Shown in pieces: positions 47,086-61,200 of a DNA stretch of 64,000 bases. The position numbers and the translations under genes were made by a program. The notes below the pieces were generated by a model. The model did no database searches, had not been told where the DNA came from, and saw nothing but the letters and a program-made list of their open reading frames with translations. The stretch comes from Notospermus geniculatus (lineage: Eukaryota; Nemertea; Pilidiophora; Heteronemertea; Lineidae): NCBI GenBank assembly GCA_002633025.1, contig NMRB01000633.1, forward strand, positions 113,472 to 177,471, given 5' to 3'. The first letter of the stretch is position 1, and every line of letters begins with the position of its first letter.

Positions 47086-49276
47086 CTAGAATTCATCGGA
47101 CTCATCAATTTCTCCATCAGTCGAAGACTGCAAACATGGAATGTCACTTTCACTATCCTCAGCAGTCGTATCCTCCTCGATTGGGTCACCGCTGAGAGCT
47201 ATCCGAGCATAATCATCCGTGTCGATGGATTTACAGAAGTGTATGGCATACTTTAACTTCTCTCGTAGTACCTCCTTACACGAATATCGTGGCATCTTGA
47301 GCAGGAAGAAGCACGTGTAGCTCTCGGGGAGGAAGTGATCGGGCGGGTTATATTTGTCCAATACCTGAAATAAGAGAACTTACTGTCTCATGTTCTATTT
47401 TGTACGTTGTATTGTATTGGATTTTTCGATAAGGGCTGAAGCTGAACCATTTTTGGCCCTAATATGTATGGAAGACCCATTCAGAGTACCGTATAAACAT
47501 AGCCTACCTGAAGGACAAAATCTCTTCCCCTGAAATCTGCAATGGTCCGTGGAAGTCGAGTCCGTCCCCAGACGAACCTCAAAAACAGTGATCGCTCTGA
47601 ATTACTGAAATCTTCCATCACCTCCCAGAACCACTGAACTAACGATGATGACGCATCGATTCCTTTGTAGGTTGCAACAGATTTGAGGAGACTGAGCGGG
47701 ATGTCAGGGCTGCCACACACCATGGTCTCCAGTTCGTAACCCGTGAAAAGGGAGAGTAGAGGAACTGGCACCACCCTTGTCATGCCCTCTCGAACCCACC
47801 GCACCTGGTCATCGAACTCGTGTAACCTGTGAAGAGATGTTTTTGTGTACATGTAGTTATTCCTGCATGCAGAACATGTAAGGATATAAAAAAATGTCCA
47901 TATTTCCTAACTTCGTGTACCCCCACTAAGTAACTTGACAGAAAACATCAAATTCAGCAAACAAGAGAGATTGGGTCATCATATTTCATATATGCTAGTC
48001 CTGTTTTTTTTAGGAATCCAGAAAACAGACGATTCAACAATAACTCAACTTACCTATAATTGAGAGCAAGTCTGATGTACTCACTCCTGTTTTCAGGGGT
48101 GATTTTGGTATATTTGGATGAGAGCTGGACTTCGTGGCTGGCAGCACTGGGGGTGCTGAATGGCATGTCAGCTGAAGCCAGGGCTTCATCATCCATGTCC
48201 TTGATACACATCAAACCTGTGGAAACGAAATTGAAAATAAAGCATTTGTGTGAATCTAACTACCTCCAAAGTAGTTCCTGGTTCCTGACATTAGTTAGAT
48301 AGCTCCTTGAATCCCTTGCATGAGAAATTCCAAAACACAAAAGGTTAATCCAGGTTATCACGGATCCCTTGCATGTATATTTGCGCTACGTCTGCAATGA
48401 CATGAGAACTTACCTGGGACATAATCTTTGTCAACTTCAGTGAGATCACCGACACTTATTGGCATGCCAGCTAATTGCTTCCACACAGGCTCGGCAAGGT
48501 TCAAACTGAGGGGACTGCCAGTTCTGATGGCGACACCAAGCAGGATGCCTGCAAGTTCAAATATAAGTTCATATGTATCACATTTATGATCAGTGAGAGA
48601 GTGCATACATGTCTTAAACCTCTTGAGCTGGCACTAACCCACCTACATTTACATGTAGCTTCAAACAAAGCCAACTATGAAAACAACACATACCTAGAAC
48701 TTGAACCAGCACAAATAAAGCCAAACGCTACGATATTCAAAACTTCACATACCTAAGAACTTGAACATGTTCTGATGGAGCGTCCCTCTCAGAGTTGGAT
48801 TCAGCAAGAAACAATCTCGATTCGCTCCAGATTCGTCTCGGCCGTTCGGCGTAACAATCAGGAGGTGCAAGGAGCCATTCTGTAGCTCATCACACATCTC
48901 GGCAATCGACTCGCTGTAACCTCCGCCACAGTCGTCAACACTTTCACCTGTCAATCAAATGGACGGAGAAATCAATTAGTAAATTTCTTATTAACGTGAT
49001 TTCTGCCACTTCAGTTATAACACATAATGATAAGAACACGTCAAACTTACCAATGAACTTGACCTTCCAGACTCGGTGCGGCAACATCAAACTATCACTA
49101 CCAAACACAGACATTTTGGCACATATTTGTCCAAATACGGACTTGGTTCCATCCGGGCCAGCCAGACCTCCCTTGTGGCGTGACCGCTTCACTTGGATTC
49201 TGTTCAACTCAATCACCGGGCCATGTTGACGATCTCTGATCATTGTAGCTTGGATGACTTTCCTGAATGCTGCTTC
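47086..49276 (-). other. HERC2: HERC2 HECT catalytic domain and C-terminal tail
   Basis: Six exons. [20 protein letters not shown] leads into [33 protein letters not shown] and [20 protein letters not shown], then [18 protein letters not shown]. The cysteine of SYTC (codon 47311-47313) is the HECT thioester residue. The tail after [20 protein letters not shown] is acidic and Ser-rich and differs from the human tail, while the core is nearly identical. Confidence 0.95.
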
Positions 49277-52200
49277 CTGTAATGGTAATTTTTTAACATC
49301 ATTTACTTCAGCTCCAGGTACAAAGAGAGACGTTTTTACATCGCAACAATGTAGATCAACACCGATGAGACCCAGAAGATAATTTTACGTACCTTAGCAG
49401 AAGACACCAAAACTCCCCTCAACAAATCAGCCCCAGTGGGTGTATCAATCTGGAGTTTGTTGGTCATCTCATCACCGAGGTCAAACATCGGAATCGACGG
49501 ACAGAACAGGTCGGAGAAATGATGCAAAAGAACTAATCTGTTGCGGAGAAGTGCTATTTCAAGGTGCTGTAGGTGATTGTACTCCATCGGTACTCGGGTT
49601 GGCACTTTACCAGCGTTGACTGGTTTGTTTGTGGACCAGGCGAGACTATGAGCAGAGCCACAGGCAACGTGCGTGATCTTCTTCCCTAAAGGAGAAATTA
49701 TTTACATAAGAACCGAACAAAAGAAAATGCTGACGAATTGATCAGTACAAGTTCACTGAAAGCTGATCCTACATACCCTGAAGGGCTGCCACAAGTCTTG
49801 GTCTCTGGATGGCATTCGTTGTTCCATCACCTAACTGGCCTTCATCGTTGTCACCCCAGGTAAACACTTCTCCTAGAAATAAACCAGAGCATCCTGTTTT
49901 ATGCAATCAAATTCATCAGGCCAATTTTAATGAGACATCACGGAAGAAATTTAACACAGTCATACACAGATGATGGGTAGCACAAGTCAAAACAATGATT
50001 TCAATGCTAGGCTTACCGGTATCTGTGCAGGCAACACAATGCAGTGACCCACAAGCTATCTGGACAACTTTCTTTCCCGCTAGGGCCGTCACCCGTCTTG
50101 GTCGTCTAACATGATCATCTGTCCCATGGCCAAGGCGGTGGTAGTCTCCCTTGCCCCAGGTGTACACAGCACCGGATTTCGTCAGGGCAACGGAAAATTG
50201 GGAGCCGCACTCAACCAGGCAAACACCCACGCCTTGAAGGGAGTCAATCTTTGATGGTACTTTGCAGCCATCGCTACCCCCTCGACCTGAAACAGTGATG
50301 ACATTTATGTCAGATAAAAGTACAAACAAATCACATGCAGGTATGCTGACTTTCTTGTCAAAATTCGGGCATCAGTAACAGCTTACTTACCCAGCTTCCC
50401 ATAGTCCCCATCACCCCAGGACCAGACGGTGTCGTCATCGGTCAAACAGAGTGTCTGTGCGTCTCCACTGCCACAGGCCACATCTATCACACGGTGGCCT
50501 TTAAGAGCTTCCACCTGAAAATAAACCAAAGTATTAAAGGACCACAGTATTGCTTCCCAATCCTGCGTTACACCTACCCGCGTTAAGGGAGACCTCTATT
50601 GACGACTTGGTAAACCACGCATGCTACTACGTGCATTGTAGTGTAATCATACATTCTCCAACACTGGGCAAAAGGCTAAACTACAGTATTGGAGAATGGT
50701 GTCGGTGGCGCCGGCTGTCGACAGAAAGTGGCAATACCGTGGTGCTTTAACTGGCTGAGTATCCGCATCGAGTCTCCACTGAGTCACACTGGAAATTCTG
50801 ATGAAACGTTATGCATAATCAACCCTGAGACTACACACACTGGAAAAGTGTAATACCCCATCAATAACTGGTGATAATAAGGGACAATATGGACGTTCAC
50901 TTACCAATTTAGGCCTTGACTGATCTTCACTATCTCCGTGCCCAAGTCTTCCATATCTGCCCTTCCCCCAAGTATACAGTTCCCCATTGGCAGTTATCGC
51001 TGCACTATGGGCACCACCGGCGGCAATATCCACTACATCCTTCCCCTGCAATACCTCTATCACACGTGGTCGATCACATGGGCTACGATTCCCGTGGCCT
51101 AACTTCCCGTCTTCAGCCTCACCCCAGGAATAAACCTCGCCATCTGCGGACAAGGCCAGGCAATGTTTGCCTCCAGAATTGACGGCAACTTTTTTTATGA
51201 ACACGTGTTGGATTGATTCCAGGAGGGTAGGTGTCGCCACCGAATCCAACCCACCAATACCTAAACGACCACCAGCTCCATATCCTGTGGCATAGATCTA
51301 AAAGAAAAAGAAGAAAGTGTGACTGACTAAGGCAGGATTTGAAGCAATGCATTCTCTCCAACATTCACTGCAGACGGCCACAGGTTAAGTGAATGGCTGT
51401 ATTTAATTACATCCTAGCCAATGACATGATCAACAAATAATTAACAATACCTTTCCATCTCCAGTCACAGCAAATAACGTCTGCTCCCCACCAGCCAGCT
51501 GTACAGGTCTCATCCCAGCCAGAGCCTCACAGCTTACAGGCAACTTGACCTTGGCACCCTCTACACCACCCAACTGTCCACGGTGGTTGTGGCCCCAACC
51601 CCAGATCTGACCACTTCCGCCCCAGGAGAGTGTCCAGTCATCTGGCTGTCTGAAATTCCAAACAATGGAGTTGAGACTAGAAATCTGATCACATTTGATG
51701 GAGAACTTAACCATAATCCCCACCAATCATATCTCACTGGCAAGATGATACAGCATAGAGCAGAGCCAAATTTGTAAGTCCTCTTAGAAACTGACTTGAG
51801 CTTACCTGTTCAGCCAAATAAGCAGTTGCTCATCCTGCTCCTGCTTAAAGATGTCATGATTCAGATGGTCACGGTTCAGTGGCTCATTATCCGCCGATAT
51901 CTCCATCACCTTCTTCATCACTTCAGCGATGAACGCTTGTGGCGGCGGTGTCCTCTTCTCCAGCGACACCGACACTCGTGCCGCCATGCAATATCGCCTA
52001 AACCACGCCCACTTGTGCGCCTCTAGGCAAGTTGGTAGGGAATCTAAGCCGAGATCACAGGCAAGAGCCACGAGTACTTTGAAGAAAGGACTGTGCATGA
52101 GATGTTTTCCACTACGAACGATCGGATCCTCGTATTCATATTGGCGCTGGAGAGCATCGGGAAGACTCTTCACGAGTGATGCCAGGGCAGTGTCATTCAT

Positions 52201-55200
52201 AGGCTGCAAAGAAAGTGATTCTTCCTCACTAACAATTCAGGACAGTCACAGTAAATTTTTGGTTTTTCATGTAGGTTTAATTACAGTTTCACGATTGTTC
52301 TCACAACATCAGTGGCAGTCCTGAAGATGTCCTAAGGGAGAAGTTCTTCTCTATACTCACCAAAGATGGAGATCTAGGAGATTCAGGCTCAGGGCTCTCC
52401 AACGCTGGACTAGACAACAGGCTGTTGATGTTGAGACCAGCACCAAAGTTGGTTGAGATCAAGGAACGCAGCTTCTGCAAAGCCCACATCCGCTGACTTG
52501 CACCTGAAAGAGGATGATGCTTTAAAATCCAGGAAGGGTGGGAAGATATGGGCTTGAAATGCCGAACTTTACGACACAAGTTATCAAGAACTCCTGTGCG
52601 TAAATTTGGAGTCATGAGTTTTGCGAGCATACTTACCCAACGAGCTGAGCTGAGCGCATGCAGCAAGAGCTGCTGCTAGTCTTGGGATGATGTTTCTGTC
52701 AGATGAAACTTCCAGTCTGAAATCGAGCAGGCACATAACCAACTCAATCGAAGGACGCGACAACACCGTCCTGTCACTGAGCATGTCCATCGGAGCAGCA
52801 GCGGGCATTATGGGATAGACGGTGAACCGCCATCCCCAGCCATTGACGGATCCATCACTGGTGAATTTCCATTTGAGCTCATCGCCGCTGAGGCGGAGTT
52901 CTTGCGACCAGTCAGACCACTCACGACCTGCAATGAAACAAGAACCATGAATTGTTTGCAAGAAATTATCCTTGCATGGCTTAAATCTTGACATGAAACA
53001 CAACACGACATTCAAGGATTGACTTTACCTGATCTGATAGATACAGTCCTCCCGGATGCGTCCATGACTGTCAGTGGATCGTGCCGTCTCTCAGTTGAGC
53101 ACTGGTGGTCAAATTCCACCCTCAAGCCTTCTGCTCCTGGAATTCTCACGTGACCACTAAGAGAGGTATCATCAGTGTAAGGGTGAGGACTCTCCTGTAC
53201 ACAGGGGTAGGCCAGGCAACGGACTGATTCATTATCAGCGGCTACATCTTCTAGTTCAGTCACGCACAATTCTAGCAGCATTTCTGCGACCTGAAATCAG
53301 AATCGTGCATGGAGATGAAAATCTGAGGTATGGGGGTGATTTTACAACACTGCAACTCCTGAGGCAAAGAAAGGCTACAACAGATGCTCAAAATCTAACT
53401 TACCTGAGGGTACGTCTTCCCAAGGGCAGTGAGAACATTGGATATTGCCTGTCGTCCCACTTCTCCAGCTCTGCCAGCCACAGCCAACTTCAGGAGATCA
53501 ACTAGTACACGGGCATCGTCTGCTGTCAGCATCTTGGTGAAGTCATCAAGGTCTGTGCTGTACGACGGAGGATCGCCATCTTTCGTACTGGTCACCTGAA
53601 AAACGTTGATTTGCCAAATCAGATCAGTTTTGTCACATAAACACCAACAATAAAGGAATGCAACAGAACTGAAGGAACCAAAATATTATCAAAACTGTTA
53701 CTGACCTGTTCAGCAGAAGTTATTGTCTCTGCCACAATGCTGGTTGCCGGTGACGCCTTGGCAAGATCGTGGAAAGAATGCATCGATTCGTGCCCGCTAC
53801 TTGTCATCTCAGCGACATTGATGCTGCTCTCCGTGATAGCGACTGTCACATCCTCGAGAACGAGGGCAGATTGACTATCCCGAGGGCTGTCTTCTGGGCT
53901 GACCAACGGTGTGAAGCTCGGCGGTGTGATGGTGTACAGTTTCGTTGTTTCTGTGATGGGCATTGTGTCTGGTTCCTTGACGAGCGATTTGACAACAGCA
54001 TCCCTGAAATAGTTGGATGAATGTTGATTAGATAACACGCAGGTTTGGCAACAAAATGGACAACTTCAGCAGCTGGCTGTTGTCAATTTCCCACTAAAAG
54101 TGTAAGGTTGAATGGAATGTCTAATGTAGATTCAGACCTAATCTGCCGTGACAAGCAAGTACCTACCTGGCATAAATAATCTGCAGGGCAGAGAGAATGT
54201 GAGCCAGGGCCTGTTGTTTATCACCATTTGTCTCCAATGAAAGGATAATCTTGGCCAGGGATGGCCGGTTAGACTTCGCCTGGTTGTTATTTGGGGCTGG
54301 ATCAATTGGTGTTTCTTCCACAACTTCCATGATACCTGTCAAAAGAAATGGTACATGTAACTTATGCAGAGACAACCGACATAAAATCTAACTATACAAG
54401 GATACGAGGAAGTAGGTTAAGCTAACTCACCTAAGAGGGTTGAGCCAAGAGGATCTCGAAGAGTAGAGAACAGGACAGGCTCATGGGTAGCAGGAGTGGA
54501 GAGGTCCGTCGTTGCCCACGCAATGCTGTGGGATGATCCGCACGCCACCCTTGTGATCTTGTTCCCCTCCAGATTGTGCACCAGGGCAGGTTTACGGTTG
54601 ACAGCTGTTGTTCCATTCCCCTGCTGGCCATGGTCGTTGTCACCCCAAGCATACACCTACAGAAAGAAAAGACCAAACAACTCAGGAACTGTTCAGTCAG
54701 ATCTAAATGTATCTCATTGAGATTTGATGAATATGAACTCTGGCATAAAATCCAGGTTTCAACATTTGGCATCAGCAGCAAGGGACCTACCTGTCCAGTG
54801 TCTGTAACAGCCAAACAATGCAGAGCACCCACAGCCACGTGAACAATCTTTTTCCCCTTGAGACTTTCAACTTGTTGTGGTTTGCGGACGTGAGCATCTG
54901 AACCATGGCCTAGGCGGAAGTAATCTCCCTTCCCCCTAAAATACAACCAGGAGATCACAATTACAAAACTGATCTGTTCTGACGAAATCCACTCATCGAA
55001 GATGACAAGATTTGAGGCTGGCCACTCCTTTTTTTCACAAGAACATTGGACAATGGGTACAACATTTGTCACACAAGAATTCCACGGAAACCTGAGGACA
55101 ACAGATACCATATCTTTCATTTACTCACCAAGTCCAAACCTGTCCTGATTTTGTCAGTGCGAGAGAAAACTGTGCTCCACATTCAATTTGGCAGACACCG

Positions 55201-58200
55201 AGTCCGTTCAACCTCTCCACAGCATGAGGTACACTGCAGCCTTCACTGCCTCCTCGGCCAAGCTTGCCAAAGTCTCCATCACCCCAGGAATACACTATGC
55301 CCTCATCAGTCAAGGCCAGCGTCTGAGCATCGCGGCTTCCACATGCTATCTGGACCACTCGCTGGCCGGACAAGGCTTTCACCTATAGGAGAAAGGATGC
55401 ATACATGACAAAATGCCACTAATATAGCCAGTGCTTCATCCTCTGTTCCTGTACACTTAATAGCCCCTTGACCTGACCTAAATTTCTCAAAACCAAGAGA
55501 ATACTTACCTGTTTGGGCCTCAACTGTGTGGTATTGTCACCGTGTCCCAGTCTGCCGTATTCACCCAAGCCCCATGTGTAGAGGTCACCGTTGGAGATGA
55601 TGGCAGCACTGTGTGAACTTCCACAGGCGATATCTCTGACTCGTTTTGACCGCAACGCCTCAATCAGACGTGGCTTATCACAGTTCCTGCAGAGGGAGTA
55701 CAAAAAAGTGAAAATAAACAACCTCTCTCTCCATGTGTAATTGTACAGAGTGTCAATGATGTATTTCTGGCATTTTTCACTCATGTTAGGAGTCAAACTG
55801 AAAAAAAAATTTCAACAATTTTGAGAAAAGGCAACTTTCACTGAAAACTTACATTCTACTAAAGTGTCCGAGCTTCCCATCATCCCCCTCTCCCCACGAG
55901 AAAACTTTCCCGTCGACGGTCAGTGCCATGGCATGGCGGCCACCTGAATGCACGGCAACCCTCTTGATGATGTACTGGCTGAGAGACGTCAGCTGGCGTG
56001 GCACAGAAACATTCCCAGTGCTGATGCCGAGACCCAGGCGTCCATTGGTTGCTTCCCCGCACGCGTACACTTTCCCCTCTTGGGTCACTGGAGAAAAATA
56101 ATTAAGGAATGAAGTTCATCACTCCATGCCAGAACAAAAGAGTGAGGCAGAACACTAGTACATGTACATGTACTGCTTATGTGATGAGGTGTATCATTCA
56201 CTTACCACAGAACAAACTCTTCGATCCCCCAGCGATCTGTACACACTTGAGTGATGAGAGTGTCTCATTGAGGCAAGGTATTTTGATCTGGAAAAAGTAT
56301 GTTACGGGAATGACCACTGTAGTTTTGAGTAGTAGCTATGAAAACTGAGGTACCACAGTATTAGAAACTGAGTACCCGGTAAGTGTCCACGCTCCTGTGT
56401 CCACTGACTGAATGAACAAATATCATGACTTAAACCACAAGGCTGGGGCCAATCTAGAACCCAGTCTGTGGGTTGCAGAATCCAGCTCGGTAAACCTGGA
56501 CAGTCACTGAACATACCTTGGAACCCTTAGGGCCACCCAGTTGATCCTTGTCATTCAACCCCCAGACGAACACATGGGTCTGGATCTCCTTCGTTCCTGA
56601 TGGTTTAGATTTCTTCCTGAACGTCTGTGTCCTCTCCTCTTCCTCATTGTCCGACGCCAAGAAGATGAAGTTGGCAGCCATGTCATCTTCGTCTGACCGG
56701 AGGCGACCTTGGATTGTAAGTCCATGGATCTTACAGTCGATTCCGCTGCTCTTACATTGGCGGATTGATATCTCAATGAATCGGTAATACTAGAAACAGA
56801 AAGTGTACAAAGTCGGTATGCAATGAACACAAGAGTTTTAAGAGTCTTTTCTAGAGTTTCAGATTGTAAAGAGTCTTTTCGTTGTGAAAAGAGTCTTTTC
56901 TAGAGTTTCAGATTGTAAAGTTCCACTTGAAAAAGACCCCGGTTGGGGTCGAAAATTCGTGAATTCTGGAGATTGACTTCTTGCTTATTATCATTTTGTG
57001 TGTCAATTTTGTGCTATTCTGTGTCCTGAAGAAAGGGTCAATCACTGGCACATGGATCCTGTCCCGTTTTCGTCCATTTTCCAGACATGCTATTGGGCAG
57101 AAATCCATTTGATCAATTTTTCATGGACCGGAATCGGACCAGATCCATGTGCCAGTGATCGATGCTTAAGCAATCATGATAAACAAGAAATTGGTGATCC
57201 GAACTCAATGTCTCAACTCATACCTCATTGATATCCTGAAGCAACACAACAATGTTATCCGTCATGCCGATATTGATTGTCTTCAGTTCCTTGAGAGTTG
57301 ATAAGGTGTCGCCACCACTGACTACCACCAGGGACGGCATGTAGCTCGAGTCTGATGGTTCGACTTTCATGAAGAGATGATTGATCAAGATGTCCGGCTG
57401 GACTTCCAGTCTTATCCAATGCTGAAAATGAGACAAATTCCATTGAAAAAACAATGCCACATAGCCTTGGTTCTCAACACAATATTTGTAAAGGTTTGAA
57501 GCTTAAAACTGGTGGCTCATTCGCAACTTATCATGAAAACGAATCATGGAAAGTCGGTCCCTCACCTTTCCTTGGGATCCTGAGCTCTGCCAATACCCGC
57601 CACTTCCATCAATCAAGCGATGGGCCAAATTCTCCCTCGATGACACTGTCATCTGTTTAATGCAGCGGTGCCAGTCTACTATCAGTGAACCATTTGTGAC
57701 TGGCGTCTGCTTGTGTTTTTGTTTCCCTGGTTTACCAACAGATACTGGATTACTCCCTGAAAATACAAGTTACCAGGTAATCTAAATTCAACTTTCATAT
57801 CTACTGAATACACTGACCCATATTTCTAAACAAAGGATTTCATCCACATAGAGTGCAGTCATTACAGGCCGTATCCATTTTCTTGTAACCCCCATGGAGA
57901 GCCCGCTAACTTAACAAAAGGTCGCAAATGCAACCTACGCATGAAGGATTTCCTCTTTCAACCACAACCAAATCTACCTAAGTGAAGAACATTATGAAAT
58001 TGTGGGGAGAGCACGATGCCATTCAAGGGATTTACGTACCTGGATCTGTGATTCTTTTGAAGGGGTGTCTGTGTGTCCTCTTCGTCTGGAAGCAGTTTTC
58101 ACAATAGTTGAACACCGGGCATGTCTTGCATCTGTACCGGGCTCCAACAATAGGGAAGCTGTCACAACCATTGCATCTGAAATCGTCAAGGGGAAATAAA

Positions 58201-61200
58201 TTACAAAAGATGCCACCAGAGATTGTCTCCATCTTTTCACAGCAAAATATGAATACCCAGTAATTATGTTCAAACTCACGTGACTCCAGGATGAGTGCTT
58301 GGCACAAGCTCCATTTCAGACATCACACCTGTCCAGTGGGCTTGCTGGGGGAAGTCAACGATGATATCACGTCCATCAGCTGAAAAGGCTGAAAGTACAA
58401 GAATGACAAACCTTAATGCAAACATGGAGAAAATGACAAACATGTGATGCAACTATAACGAATGAACTTCCACAAGGAGGCATCTTGAACCATCAAAGGT
58501 TAAAATCACTATGCAGTCGGTCTCTGTTCTCCGAGTGCAGTCCAAAGGTGAAATGACCAAACGGCAGAGGCCAGTGGAAGACCGCATTAAGCCAGAAACT
58601 GTATCAATGAGTTATTGTGTTATGGTGAAGTGGGTATTCGAGATATTCTTGCCTGACGATCTACCGGTATATGAATTGATAGCTTAATTTGGCATCAATA
58701 CCCCACAACTTACCCGTCACAGTGCCTACACTACGATGTGAGACCGAACCCCATTTATACTTGGGCGTGGATACCGAGGGTTTTACACGAACCTTGTCCC
58801 CTATTTTGATTGGTGGACCGTGGTTCATTGGCTCTGAAACAGAGGGAGGTTAGAATGTTAGTTGATTAGCCGAAGGGACAAGTGCAAACTACAGACTTTG
58901 TGAATGTGTCATTGACCATTAGGCCATAAACAGTTGTTAAAATTTTTCTTTGAAGTCAAAAAAGAGTACACACCCTGTGGTGAGGAGAAGCCAAGGAGTT
59001 CCACATGGACATATCTGACCCAGTATGTTCCCCCTTTACGGCTCCATTCTGCCTGGATGTTCAGGTCGTGCAGGCCGTCTCTGTCAAGCTGCAAAAAAGT
59101 GCTGCTTTGAACACTTTTATGTGAAAAGTCAACCAAAATTTTGAGAAAACCGAATGCATGCAGTAGACTTCAAAAAGCTAAACTGAACAACTTTTCTTCA
59201 AATGTCTGCCCTAGAACTTATTGCTTCTGAGAAAATACAACAGAAAATGCAATCTGCTCTTGGATTGCATAAATACACTTACACCTGAACTCACCTTTGT
59301 CACCCTTCCAACATCACCTTCGTGTACCTCCTCATACGTCCGACAACACCTGACCATCATTCCAACTTGAATATTATCACGGATATACATAGCGTAGTCA
59401 TCATTACTCACAAAGTCACCGCGGCGTTTGTAGCTAGGCTCGATCTCCTGACTCATGACCTGATAAAACAGAATGGAACTCACTCATTCACCACAAATTT
59501 CCCATCTCAACCAAATATTTTTTTGGTAAATTGCCTGAGTATTGAATGATCATTTCTACCAGCCTCCTGAAGTCAATGTTTCTGGAGACAAAAAAGACAA
59601 CAAAGATTTTCACAACAACACACTGAAACAACATATAACGTTTAATACCATGCCTTGGGGTGAAGCTGAAAATGCTTCAAAAACAGGCAAAAAACTGGCA
59701 GTGCAAGACCTAACACAGAGTGAAACATCCACATAAAGCACAGAAAATGACAATGAATCTTAACTTGCATGGTTTCTGAACTGTGGTTAAATTGTCTAAA
59801 GGGCTCCGCACACTGGCGACTAAAATGGGGGCGACTGCCGATGCGACTACTACGTCGCCTGCGATAATTACCTTTGAGGTCGATCAATGATGTCATCCAC
59901 GACATCACTCATCTTCCAAGGAAGCATTTGTCCCAAACGAGTCAACAAATACTAAAAAAACTAAAAATATGTTCAGTCGCCTCTGTGGTCGCAAGGCCGG
60001 TCGCCTAGAAAATCGCTCGAAAAATCGCCAGTCTGCGGAGCCCTTTAATGATGAGACAGACACTGCATCTGGTGTCCCACGACACAAGGTGGATGTACCT
60101 GGGTCAGAAAGTGCCCACAAAGGACAGGCTGAGGATTATAGCCAACCAAGGTACCGGTAGGTTATCTGCTCACCAGGATTCAGTGGTACTGAGGCAAAGC
60201 CAAGGGCACACTGAGGTGTAAACCCACTACCTTCACATGCCACGGTCACAGTTAAAGTATAGGATCCCCAACAGATGATCTGCATAGTTTCCATTTGAGC
60301 CCCTTCACTCTGAGCAGAATAACACCAAGTTCGGATTAGACCATTTTAGATACGTACAGTTGATACCTGGAGAAAGTAAGTCCCAAAATTCTCTCCATTC
60401 ACAACATAATCAATCAAAGACGACAAAAGTCATGCAGATAAAGGTCTCGTTTTCACGAACAAGTTGATAGAAAGATTCAAACCAACCAAAGCATCATTCC
60501 AAGATCACATTGAAGCAGCAACAAATACAAGAGAACCTCTTCCCTTGGTTTGATACGGACTCTCCCTTTGATCAACTAGGAAAAGATGGGTAGGTAAGGT
60601 GGATAGGTCAAAGTTCATGGGTACAAGCACAAAATCCAATACATAGGAGACTGGGAGAGTTATCTGCCACAGGGAGGTTCCAATGTAATGTCTAGAGTAA
60701 CAAAACTTGCCTCAAATGTTTTGATGAAGGATCCCCACTGGTTGTGCATCTGTTAGAAGGCAAGCATATTACTCAAACCTTTCACGGAATAGAGACCACA
60801 TACAATGGGTAAGTAGCCTACATGGAGGAGGCCCTTGGTCGGAAGACAATGTTCAAGTCCTTAGTGATATCTCCTTCCACATTCATCTATTAAGCTGGCA
60901 CTCCAAATAAGACTTTTGTCGTCCAAGTCGGCTCTCTATGGGCAAATCAGTTGTAGAAAACTATAGGCAGACGTATTGTGTCATCAGTCTTAAGCCTGGT
61001 GCACGCGAGAGCTTCCTGCTTACGGAAAAGTTCATTCGTGGCACTTGCCTTAAGGAGGAAGCTCCCGTGTGCGGTGCGATTCGAAGCTTCGTGCAGGCGT
61101 GGCAAAAAATATCAAACAGGTTTGATATTGGCTGCAGCACCTCGAATGACGAAAATCTGTAGTAAATCACATCGCACACGGGAGCTTCCTCCTTAAGGCA

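Larger units (their letters stand above)
56517..57756 (-). other. HERC2: HERC2 DOC (APC10-like) domain
   Basis: Three exons encode [54 protein letters not shown] and [20 protein letters not shown]. The order matches the jelly-roll DOC domain of APC10 and HERC2. The last exon continues into an acidic linker ([10 protein letters not shown]) and the start of the second RCC1-like propeller ([14 protein letters not shown]). Confidence 0.9.

Noticed and set aside
50014-50021. TACCGGTA octamer at an exon-intron boundary as a footprint
   Set aside because: It overlaps a conserved coding end and donor of HERC2, so it is better explained by coding and splice constraint.
50391-52203. HERC2 RLD3 region as a separate RCC1-family gene
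   Set aside because: Splice phases and order of domains join it to HERC2 on both sides; no stop or start separates it.
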